Source: CAZGTQ01 sp964528575 (GTDB lineage: Bacteria > Planctomycetota > UBA1135 > GCA-002686595). Taken from it: a DNA stretch of 28,078 nt. Made by a program: the position numbers and the translations under genes. The stretch lies in the NCBI GenBank assembly GCA_964528575.1, contig CAZGTQ010000068.1, positions 1 through 28,078 on the forward strand, read 5' to 3'. Below, piece after piece: positions 1-6,480 of the stretch (positions within the stretch are counted from its first letter, which is position 1; each line of letters starts with the position of its first letter). The notes under the pieces are model-generated. The model saw only the letters and a program-made list of their open reading frames with translations, searched no databases and had not been told where the DNA came from.

Positions 1-264
1 CACTGGCCCGCGCTCCACAAGGCCGGGCTGACGACCGACGAGCCGCCGCGCATCTACCGCGGCAAGGCGTCGGAGAAGCCCGGCGGCGCGCACGGCGCCG
101 AGCGGACGTACGTCGAGATCTTCTCGTGGAAGTCCGCCGACGCGCCGCGGGTCGCGCACGAGACGCCCGGCGTCATGGCCGTGTGGGAGCCGATGGGCGC
201 GTGCTGCGAGCACATGGACTTCCCGCACTTCGACGCGCTCGACCTCGCGCAGGTCGGTGCCTAG
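1..264 (+). CDS. Unknown small protein, 5' end outside window
   Basis: The reading frame is open from the first base and ends at TAG 262-264, leaving 87 visible residues of the C-terminal part. It reads HWPALHKAGLTT at the start, then TYVEIFSWKS, then GVMAVWEPMGA, and closes with DFPHFDALDL. I do not recognise a named family with confidence. The alternating strand and helix pattern could be a small dimeric alpha/beta-barrel of the antibiotic-monooxygenase type, but this is a guess. The ArsR-type gene starts at 257 inside its last codons, so the two are probably translated together. This small protein may therefore belong to the function controlled by that repressor. Codon use matches the neighbours. 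Confidence 0.7.
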   Translation, partial: HWPALHKAGLTTDEPPRIYRGKASEKPGGAHGAERTYVEIFSWKSADAPRVAHETPGVMAVWEPMGACCEHMDFPHFDALDLAQVGA

Positions 265-583
265 GCGCCGGCGGACGAAGAGCGATCCGGCCGCGGAGCT
301 CGCGGACGTCGAGGCTGTCTTCGCCGCGCTCGCGCACGCGTCGCGCCGGCACGTCCTGCTCGTGCTGCACTTCCGCGGCGGCGAGATGACGGCCGGCGAG
401 ATCGCCGAGCGGTTCGAGTGCACGTGGCCGACGACGACGCGACACCTGGGCGTGCTGCGCGACGCCGGACTCGTCAGCGTGGCGAAACGCGGCCGCCAGC
501 GCGTCTATCGGCTCGAGCGCGAGCGGCTGCGCGGCGTCGCAGGCGACTGGCTCGACCATTTCCGGACGGAGGACGGGACGTGA
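257..583 (+). CDS. ArsR-family winged-helix transcriptional repressor
   Basis: This is a 108-residue DNA-binding protein. Residues 14-95 form the ArsR winged helix: VFAALAHASRRHVLLVL gives the first helices, MTAGEIAERFECTWPTTTRH is the helix-turn-helix, and LVSVAKRGRQRVYRLE is the wing. The classical metal-binding ELCVCDL motif is absent; only one Cys (FECTW) sits in the recognition region. It is therefore probably not a metal sensor and resembles the ArsR subgroup that sits beside AHSA1/SRPBCC or DUF-type partners and ends in a WLDHF-like tail. The GTG start at 257 overlaps the previous gene by 8 bp, and the stop TGA 581-583 overlaps the next start (GTG 580) by 4 bp. It probably controls its own operon. 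The family call is firm; the ligand is unknown. Confidence 0.9.
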   Translation: MPRRRRTKSDPAAELADVEAVFAALAHASRRHVLLVLHFRGGEMTAGEIAERFECTWPTTTRHLGVLRDAGLVSVAKRGRQRVYRLERERLRGVAGDWLDHFRTEDGT

Positions 584-924
584 AGAAGAAGAGCACGAAG
601 AAGAACCCGATCGACGAGCTGCGCGCGTTCGCCCTCACGCTCCCCGAGGCGTGGGAGGACCACCCGTGGGGCGAGAGCGTCGTCAAAGTGCGCAAGAAGG
701 TCTTCGTGTTCCTCGGCCACGACGACGAGACGATCGGCTTCTCGGTCAAGCTCCCCGAGACCGGCCTCGACGTGCTCGTCCAGCCGTTCGCCGAGCCGAC
801 CGCCTACGGCCTGGGCAAGAGCGGCTGGGTCACCGTCCGCTTCGCCCCCGGCAAGCACCGGCCGCTGGCCGAGATGCGCGCCTGGACGCTCGTCAAGCAG
901 CTCGACGCGGCCCGCGGCGGCTGA
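580..924 (+). CDS. MmcQ/YjbR-family protein
   Basis: This 114-residue cytoplasmic protein belongs to the MmcQ/YjbR (DUF419-like) family, a small double-wing DNA-binding-like fold of unsettled function. Diagnostic stretches are FALTLPEAWEDHPWGE near residue 20, KVRKKVFVFLG near residue 36, and GKSGWVTVRF followed by a helical C-terminus. Length is normal for the family (about 110-120 residues). The GTG start at 580 overlaps the ArsR stop by 4 bp, so translation is coupled. The N-terminus is lysine-rich (KKKSTKK), consistent with nucleic-acid contact, though that is inference. Such proteins are commonly found beside ArsR-type regulators, as here. Confidence 0.88.
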   Translation: MKKKSTKKNPIDELRAFALTLPEAWEDHPWGESVVKVRKKVFVFLGHDDETIGFSVKLPETGLDVLVQPFAEPTAYGLGKSGWVTVRFAPGKHRPLAEMRAWTLVKQLDAARGG

Positions 925-944
925 CTTATCCTGAGCGGCCGCCC

Positions 945-2687
945 ATGTCCGCGCCGCTCCCGATCGCCGTCCACCGCTTCCGCACGCTGAGCCCCGAGTC
1001 CGGACCCGAAGACGACGACGTCTTCGCGCGCGGCTTCCACGACGACCTCGTCACGGAGCTCGCGCGCTTCGGCGCGATCGAGGTGCTCGCGGCGGACTCG
1101 GCGAACGGGGCGGCGTACGAGCTGTCGGGCTCGATCCGCCGCGCCCGCGGCCGCGCCCGCGTCAGCGCGCTCCTCGTGGAGCGCGCGAGCGGCCGGCACC
1201 TGTGGGCCGAGCGCTTCGACGCCGCCGACGACGATCCGTTCGACGTGCAGAGCGAGATCGCGTCCGCCGTGGCGGGCACGCTCGCGGCCCACCTCGACGG
1301 GGTGCGGCTCGACCGCGCGCGGCGCGCGCCCGCGACGAGCCTCGCGACGTACGAGTGCTGGCTGCGCGGCCGCGCGCTGCTCGAAGAGGGCAGCGTCGAG
1401 GCGGACCTCGCCGCGCGGGAGCTGTTCCAGCGCGCGATCGAGCTCGATCCGGCGTACTCGCGCGCGTGGGTCGGGCTCTCGCTCTCGCACTACAACGACT
1501 GGACGTGCCAGTCGTGGCACCTGTGGGAGGAGAGCGAGCGGCACGCGCGCGAGTACGCCGAGCGCGCAGTGGCGCTCGATCCGAGCGATCCGATGGTGCA
1601 CATCGTGCTCGCGCGCGTGCAGCTCTACCGGCGCGAGTTCGACCGGGCGGCGGCGAGCATCGATCGTGCGCTCGCGCTCAACGCGAACGACGCGGACGTG
1701 CTGGCGAGCGCCGCGCTGTGGAAGGCCTATCTCGGCGACGCGGACCAGGCGCGACGGCTCGCGCGGCGCGCGATCGAGCTCAACCCGCGGCACGGGCCCT
1801 GGTACCACGTCGCGGAGGGGCTCGCGCTGTTCGTGCTGCGCCGGCACGAGGAGGCGGGGGCGAGCTTCGCGCGCGCGGACCGCACGTTCGTCGATTCCCC
1901 CGCGTACCGCGCGGCATGCGCGGCGCTCGGCGGCGCGCCGGACGAGACGGCGCGCGCGCTCGGCGCGTTCCACGAGGAGTACGTGAACAAGATCGCGTTC
2001 GGGCGCGCACCCGGGCCGGGCGAAGAGCTGCGCTGGCTCGTCGACGTGAACCCGTTCCGGCGCGCACAGGACGCGGAGCACTTCGTCGCGGCGCTGCGCG
2101 CGGCGGGGCTCGAGGGCGGCGACGCCCCGCCGGTCGGGATCCGCCCGGCCGAGCTCGTCCTCGAAGGCAACGTCTTTCGTCGCGAGGGCGAGGTCTGGAC
2201 GCTGTCCTACGACGGCGCGGGCGCGCGCATCGTCGAGGTGAAGGGTCTTTTCGACCTCGCGCGCCTGCTCGAGCGGCCGGGCGAGCCGGTCCACTGCCTC
2301 GAGCTCGCCGGCGCTCCGCCCGACGAGGCCGCCGCCGCGCTGTTCGACCCGCGCGCCCGGGCCGAGATCCGCGAGCGCATGGCCGCGCTCGCCGACGAGA
2401 TCGACGCCGCCGACGAGGCGCACGACCTCGGCCGGGCGGAGCGCGCGCGCGAGGAGCTCGAGCGGCTCACCGCGGAGCTCTCGAAGGCGCTCGGCCTCGG
2501 CGGCCGCTCGCGGCGCCTGGGCGACGTGTCCGAGCGCGCCCGCTCCGCCGCGACGTGGCGCATCCGCAGCGCGATCAAGAAGATCGCCGCGGCGCACCCG
2601 CGCTTGGGGCGCCACCTCGAAAGCGCGGTCCGCACCGGAACGTTCTGCCGCTACGAACCCGAGCGCCCGACGAGCTGGTCGCTGTGA
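945..2687 (+). CDS. TolB-like N-terminal domain, TPR repeats and C-terminal signalling-type domain
   Basis: This is a 580-residue soluble protein. Residues 1-117 match the TolB-like module known from TPR/adenylate-cyclase proteins: PIAVHRFRTLS, FARGFHDDLVTELARF, ELSGSIRRARGRARVSALL and GRHLWAERFD. Residues about 130-330 carry tetratricopeptide-type helix pairs such as AARELFQRAIELDPAYSRAW and ARRLARRAIELNPRHGPWY. Residues about 400-455 (NVFRREGEVWTLSYDG, VKGLFDLARLLERPG) resemble a domain at the C-terminus of some large ATPase/regulator proteins. The tail (about 465-580) is charged and probably coiled-coil. It lacks the HTH, kinase or cyclase domain that usually accompanies the TolB-like module, so it may act as an adaptor. 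ATG 945 is chosen because homology starts at once there; there is no clear ribosome site. Confidence 0.82.
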   Translation: MSAPLPIAVHRFRTLSPESGPEDDDVFARGFHDDLVTELARFGAIEVLAADSANGAAYELSGSIRRARGRARVSALLVERASGRHLWAERFDAADDDPFDVQSEIASAVAGTLAAHLDGVRLDRARRAPATSLATYECWLRGRALLEEGSVEADLAARELFQRAIELDPAYSRAWVGLSLSHYNDWTCQSWHLWEESERHAREYAERAVALDPSDPMVHIVLARVQLYRREFDRAAASIDRALALNANDADVLASAALWKAYLGDADQARRLARRAIELNPRHGPWYHVAEGLALFVLRRHEEAGASFARADRTFVDSPAYRAACAALGGAPDETARALGAFHEEYVNKIAFGRAPGPGEELRWLVDVNPFRRAQDAEHFVAALRAAGLEGGDAPPVGIRPAELVLEGNVFRREGEVWTLSYDGAGARIVEVKGLFDLARLLERPGEPVHCLELAGAPPDEAAAALFDPRARAEIRERMAALADEIDAADEAHDLGRAERAREELERLTAELSKALGLGGRSRRLGDVSERARSAATWRIRSAIKKIAAAHPRLGRHLESAVRTGTFCRYEPERPTSWSL

Positions 2688-2833
2688 CGCAAGAGCGCTG
2701 CTGACAGGGACTTGCGCTCGCGGAGCGGGCGCGCGGGTGCGAACCCGTGGCGCCTTCCGCCGTGAGCCCGCGCCTTACGCCTTCGAAGGGGTAGCCGCCA
2801 CCGCGCGGTCTCCGCCCGTCTTTCGACCCGCTC

Positions 2834-2840
2834 GGAGGTG
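2834..2840 (+). promoter_or_regulatory. Strong Shine-Dalgarno sequence
   Basis: GGAGGTG lies 4 nt before ATG 2845 and is nearly complementary to the 16S rRNA 3' end. It fixes the start of the sterol-desaturase gene. It shows that this genome uses classical ribosome sites as well as the leaderless arrangement seen at other genes here. The rest of the 2688-2833 gap shows nothing I can identify. Confidence 0.75.
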
Positions 2841-2844
2841 ACCC

Positions 2845-3648
2845 ATGTCCACGCTCGTCCAGATCTTCACCCATCCTCTCACCCTCGCGATCATCGCGAT
2901 GTTCGTCGGTTTCGCCGCGCTCGAGCTCGTCGCGCCGGCCCGCCGCCTGCCGCGCGTGCGCGCCTGGCGCCTGCGCGGCACGCTCTTGTTCCTGCTCGCG
3001 ATCACGATCTCCTCGCTGGCGCCGCTCGCGTGGGACGCGTGGCTGGGGGAGCACCGGCTCGTCGACGCGCGCGGCCTCGGCCACGTCGCCGGCGCCATCG
3101 CCGGCTTCCTCGTGCTCGAGCTCGGCGTCTATGTCTGGCACCGCGCGGTGCACAAGCTGCCGTTCCTGTGGCGCGCGTCGCACCAGATGCACCACAGCGC
3201 CGAGCGCGTCGACGTGTTCGGAGCGTTCTGGTTCCATCCGCTCGACGTCGCCTCGCTCTCGCTCGTGACGAGCGTCGCCCTCGTCGGCGTGCTCGGCGTC
3301 AGCGCGCCCGCGGCGATCGCGGCGAGCCTCGCGGCGACGTTCTGCGGCCTGTTCCAGCACGCGAACGTGCGGACGCCCCGCTGGCTCGGATACATCGTGC
3401 AGCGCCCGGAGAGCCACGCGGTGCACCACCAGCGCGGCGTACACGCCTACAACTACAGCGACCTGCCGCTCTGGGACATCGTCTTCGGCACGTTCGCGAA
3501 CCCCGCGACGTTCGAGGGCGAGCACGGCTTCTGGGACGGGGCGAGCGACCGCGTCCTCGCGATGCTCGTCGCCCGCGACGTCTCGACGCCGCCCGCGGAT
3601 CGCGAGCCGGCGCGCGAACGCGAGCTCGCCCCCGAGCACGCTGCGTGA
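2845..3648 (+). CDS. Sterol desaturase / fatty acid hydroxylase family membrane protein
   Basis: A 267-residue integral membrane di-iron oxygenase. The histidine clusters of the family are present: HRAVH at 99-103, HQMHH at 113-117, single His at 131 and 172, and HAVHH at 191-195, followed by a further His at 200. Hydrophobic segments near residues 12-30, 45-65 and 80-98 precede the clusters, and others lie around 135-170. The C-terminal YSDLPLWDIVFGTF is characteristic. These enzymes use O2 to hydroxylate or desaturate lipids such as sterols, carotenoids, hopanoids or fatty acids; the substrate cannot be read here. The gene is preceded by a strong Shine-Dalgarno site. The tail after residue 245 is charged and low in complexity. 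Confidence 0.92.
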   Translation: MSTLVQIFTHPLTLAIIAMFVGFAALELVAPARRLPRVRAWRLRGTLLFLLAITISSLAPLAWDAWLGEHRLVDARGLGHVAGAIAGFLVLELGVYVWHRAVHKLPFLWRASHQMHHSAERVDVFGAFWFHPLDVASLSLVTSVALVGVLGVSAPAAIAASLAATFCGLFQHANVRTPRWLGYIVQRPESHAVHHQRGVHAYNYSDLPLWDIVFGTFANPATFEGEHGFWDGASDRVLAMLVARDVSTPPADREPARERELAPEHAA

Positions 3649-3658
3649 TCCGGCGCGC

Positions 3659-3664
3659 TACTCT
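3659..3664 (+). promoter_or_regulatory. Candidate leaderless -10 element for the DNA ligase gene
   Basis: TACTCT lies in the 22-bp gap between the desaturase stop and the ligase ATG, with 6 nt (GGATCG) to the start codon. A -10 at that distance would place transcription initiation on or next to the ATG. No Shine-Dalgarno sequence is present in the gap. The same spacing recurs at four other genes in the window. Confidence 0.4.
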
Positions 3665-3670
3665 GGATCG

Positions 3671-5224
3671 ATGCTCCTCGCCGACCTCGTCGCGACCAGC
3701 GCGCGCGTCGCCGCGACGCGCTCGCGCAACGCGAAGATCGAGCACCTCGCGGCGCTGCTCGGCGCGCTGCGCGGCGAGGAAGTGCTGATCGGCATCGCGT
3801 TCCTCGTCGGCGAGCTGCGCCAGGGGCGCATCGGGCTCGGCTACGCGGCTGTGCGCGACGCGAGCGCGGCGGCGGCGCGCGAGCGCCCGAGCGGCGAGCC
3901 GCTCTACCTGCGCGACGTCGACCGCGCGTTCGCGCGCATCGAAGCGCTCGCGGGGCCGGGCTCGCAGGGGCGGCGCCACGAGGAGCTGCAAGCGCTGTTC
4001 GCGCGCGCGCCGGACGACGAGCGCGGCTTCCTCGCGCGGCTCGTCGTCGGCGAGCTGCGCCAGGGCGCGCTCGAGGGCGTGATGTGTGAAGCGGTCGCGC
4101 GCGCGAGCGGCCTGGCGGTGAGCGACGTGCGGCGCGCGGCGATGCTCGGCGGCTCGCTGCGCGCCGTCGCGACGGCCGCGCTCGTCGAGGGGGCCGCGGG
4201 GCTCGCTCGGTTCCGGCTCGAGGTGCTGCGGCCGCTGCAGCCGATGCTCGCGAGCACCGCCGAGAGTCCGGGCGCCGCGCTCGCGAAGCTCGGCCGCGCC
4301 GCGTTCGAGTGGAAGGTCGACGGCGCGCGCGTGCAGGTGCACAAGAGCGGCGAGCGCGTGCGCGTGTTCAGCCGGCAGCTCAACGACGTCACGCGCGCCG
4401 TGCCCGAGGTCGTCGAGGCGGCGCGCGCGCTCGACGCGGACGAGCTCGTGCTCGACGGCGAGGTCGTCGCGCTGCGCGCGGACGGCCGGCCGCACCCGTT
4501 CCAGGTGACGATGCGCCGCTTCGGCCGCAAGCTCGACGTCGCCGCCGTGCGCGCCGACCTGCCGCTCGTGCCGTTGTTCTTCGACGCGCTGCTCGTCGGC
4601 ACGGACGAGCTCGTGGAGCGCGGCGCCGAGGAGCGAGCGGACGCGCTCGCCCGCGTCGTGCCCGCGGACCAGCGCGTCCCGCGGCTCGTCACGGACGACG
4701 AGGCACGCGCCGACGCGTTCTTCGCCGAGGCGCTCGAGCGCGGCTACGAGGGGCTCGTCGCGAAGGCGCTCGACGCGCCGTACGAGGCGGGCCGCCGCGG
4801 CGGGAGCTGGCTCAAGCTCAAGTCGGCGCACACGCTCGACCTCGTCGTGCTCGCCGCCGAACAGGGCAGCGGCCGGCGGCGCGGGACGCTCTCGAACCTG
4901 CACCTGGGCGCGCGCGACCCCGCGACCGGCGGCTTCGTCATGCTCGGCAAGACGTTCAAGGGGATGACGGACCGGGTCCTCGCGTGGCAGACGGCCGCGC
5001 TGCTCGAGCGCGAGACGCACCGCGAGGGCCCCGTCGTCTTCGTGCGCCCCGAGCTCGTCGTCGAGATCGCGTTCGACGCCGTGCAGACGAGCGCGCACTA
5101 TCCCGGCGGCGTCGCGCTGCGCTTCGCGCGGCTGAAGCGCTACCGCGACGACAAGCTCCCGTCCGAGGCCGACACGATCGACACGGTCCGCGCGCTCGCG
5201 CCGGAGCTCGACGAGCCGCGCTGA
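3671..5224 (+). CDS. ligB: ATP-dependent DNA ligase, LigB type
   Basis: A 517-residue ATP-dependent DNA ligase that seals nicks by the lysyl-AMP mechanism. Residues 1-195 form the helical N-terminal DNA-binding domain. The adenylation domain follows: motif I EWKVDGAR with catalytic Lys215, motif III ELVLDGEVVA, motif IIIa VPLFFDALLV, motif IV EGLVAKALD and motif V SWLKLKS. An OB-fold with FVMLGKTFKGMTD and FVRPELVVEIAFD completes it. Length and order match the mycobacterial LigB / archaeal type (about 500-560 residues), not LigD: no polymerase or phosphoesterase domain is attached, and no Ku gene is visible nearby. It is probably an accessory repair ligase beside the NAD-dependent LigA expected elsewhere. 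All nucleotidyltransferase motifs look intact. Confidence 0.94.
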   Translation: MLLADLVATSARVAATRSRNAKIEHLAALLGALRGEEVLIGIAFLVGELRQGRIGLGYAAVRDASAAAARERPSGEPLYLRDVDRAFARIEALAGPGSQGRRHEELQALFARAPDDERGFLARLVVGELRQGALEGVMCEAVARASGLAVSDVRRAAMLGGSLRAVATAALVEGAAGLARFRLEVLRPLQPMLASTAESPGAALAKLGRAAFEWKVDGARVQVHKSGERVRVFSRQLNDVTRAVPEVVEAARALDADELVLDGEVVALRADGRPHPFQVTMRRFGRKLDVAAVRADLPLVPLFFDALLVGTDELVERGAEERADALARVVPADQRVPRLVTDDEARADAFFAEALERGYEGLVAKALDAPYEAGRRGGSWLKLKSAHTLDLVVLAAEQGSGRRRGTLSNLHLGARDPATGGFVMLGKTFKGMTDRVLAWQTAALLERETHREGPVVFVRPELVVEIAFDAVQTSAHYPGGVALRFARLKRYRDDKLPSEADTIDTVRALAPELDEPR

Positions 5225-5336
5225 CGAGCGAAGCGCGGCGCCGGTGGACGACGCCACGCGCCGTGAGCGCCCGCCGGACGGGGGACGGGGGGAATCGAAC
5301 CGAAGGAGGCTCGCCGTGCTCCGGCCTAGCCGCGGG

Positions 5337-5346
5337 ATTCGCGAAT
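5337..5346. repeat. Perfect 10-bp palindrome upstream of the DUF4003-like gene
   Basis: ATTCGCGAAT is a perfect palindrome that ends 18 bp before the TACGCT element at 5365-5370, that is, at the expected -35 position. It is one of few AT-containing spots in a GC-rich gap and could be an operator. The remainder of 5225-5377 holds G-runs and no gene. Confidence 0.25.
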
Positions 5347-5364
5347 GCCGCGTGGCGAGCCGCG

Positions 5365-5370
5365 TACGCT
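5365..5370 (+). promoter_or_regulatory. Candidate leaderless -10 element
   Basis: TACGCT lies 7 nt before ATG 5378, with no Shine-Dalgarno sequence between. The same hexamer precedes the lipoprotein gene at 10573 at nearly the same distance. This supports the choice of ATG 5378 over the in-frame upstream ATG at 5345, which would lie before the promoter. Confidence 0.4.
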
Positions 5371-5377
5371 GGTCGTC

Positions 5378-6403
5378 ATGCCGCGACCCGTTCCCTACGT
5401 CCCGGACGACCCGCTCCGGCGTTTCCTCGAGCTCGCGCGCGACGTGCGGGCACAGAAGAGCTGGCACCAGGGCTGGACGCAGCTGCGCTACGCGATCGCG
5501 GGTCTGCTGACGGTCCCCGGGCCGGGCGAGCGGGTGGTCGAGCAGATGTTCCAGGCCGCCGACCAGTTGCGCTCCGGCGCGCGCTGGTTCGACGCGCTGC
5601 GCGAGGACATCCGCTTCTGCGTCGCTGCGGCGCTCCTGCGCAGCGGGCTCTCGGCGCGAGACTACCTCGCCGAGCTCGAGCGCGGGCGCGCGCTGTTCCG
5701 CGCCGCCAAGCTCGGCGGCCGCAGCGGCGCGACGACGGTGCTCGCGGCCCTGATCCTCGTCGAGCACGGCGAGGGGCGCATCGACGAGCAGCGCGTGAAA
5801 CGGCTCGCGTCGCTGTACGCGACGCTGCGCCGCAGCCATCCGTTGCTCACCGGCCAGGACGACTACCCCACGTGCGCGCTGCTCGCCGTCGCCGACGACG
5901 AGCCGGCGCACGTCGTGAACGCGCGGCTCGAGCGGTTGTACGAAGGGTTGAAGGACCTGCGCTTCCGGCGCGGCAACCAGCTCCAGCTCGCGACGCACCT
6001 GCTCTACTTCTGCTCCTGGCCCGACGAGGAGGCGCTCGCGCGGTTCCGCGCGCTGTACGCGGGCTTCGGCTCCGAGGGCCTGTGGATGCACCGGGACGAC
6101 TACGACGAGATCGCCGTGCTGAGCTTTCTCGGCGCTTCGCCGGCCGACGTCGTGCGCGAGGTCCTCGCCCACCGCGCGCGCCTGGCGGATCTGCGTCCAC
6201 GGCCCTCCAAGCAGGAGCGTTTCACGCTCGCCTGCAACACCGCCTTCGTCGCGCTCGCCGCGCGCGACGATCTCGGGCGGCCCGCGCACGACGCGGCGCG
6301 GCTCACGCTCCTGCACGGCCTGCTGCAGGCCCAGCAGGCGGCGATCGCCGCAGCCGCCGCGGGCGCCGCGTCTGCCGCGGTGATCACGGGCGGCTCGGGC
6401 TGA
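5378..6403 (+). CDS. DUF4003-like helical protein of unknown function
   Basis: A 341-residue, largely alpha-helical cytoplasmic protein. The centre has the conserved-looking LLTGQDDYPTCALLAVADDE, which resembles the (T/G)xDDYPxAxLLA signature I associate with DUF4003, and a later LWMHRDDYDEIAVLSFL block. The N-terminus contains an amphipathic helix and a WHQGWTQLRYAIAGLLT segment. The C-terminus (last about 30 residues) is Ala-rich and ends in ITGGSG. I see no signal peptide and no catalytic motif. ATG 5378 is chosen because the family-like sequence follows and a -10-like element sits just before it. The gene stands alone between the ligase and the sigma fusion. The assignment is moderate and the function unknown. 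Confidence 0.75.
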   Translation: MPRPVPYVPDDPLRRFLELARDVRAQKSWHQGWTQLRYAIAGLLTVPGPGERVVEQMFQAADQLRSGARWFDALREDIRFCVAAALLRSGLSARDYLAELERGRALFRAAKLGGRSGATTVLAALILVEHGEGRIDEQRVKRLASLYATLRRSHPLLTGQDDYPTCALLAVADDEPAHVVNARLERLYEGLKDLRFRRGNQLQLATHLLYFCSWPDEEALARFRALYAGFGSEGLWMHRDDYDEIAVLSFLGASPADVVREVLAHRARLADLRPRPSKQERFTLACNTAFVALAARDDLGRPAHDAARLTLLHGLLQAQQAAIAAAAAGAASAAVITGGSG

Positions 6404-6480
6404 TCGCGAGCCGGGCCGGTCCCGTGCGACAATCCCGCGAAACCCGGTGACGCTGCGGCGTCCCGGGTCGAGCAAGAGCG

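Noticed and set aside
5288..5306. The minus strand reads GGTTCGATTCC, like the T-arm of a tRNA.
   Set aside because: The flanking bases (TTCGG against CCCCC) do not form the 5-bp T-stem, and no anticodon or acceptor stem can be built around it.
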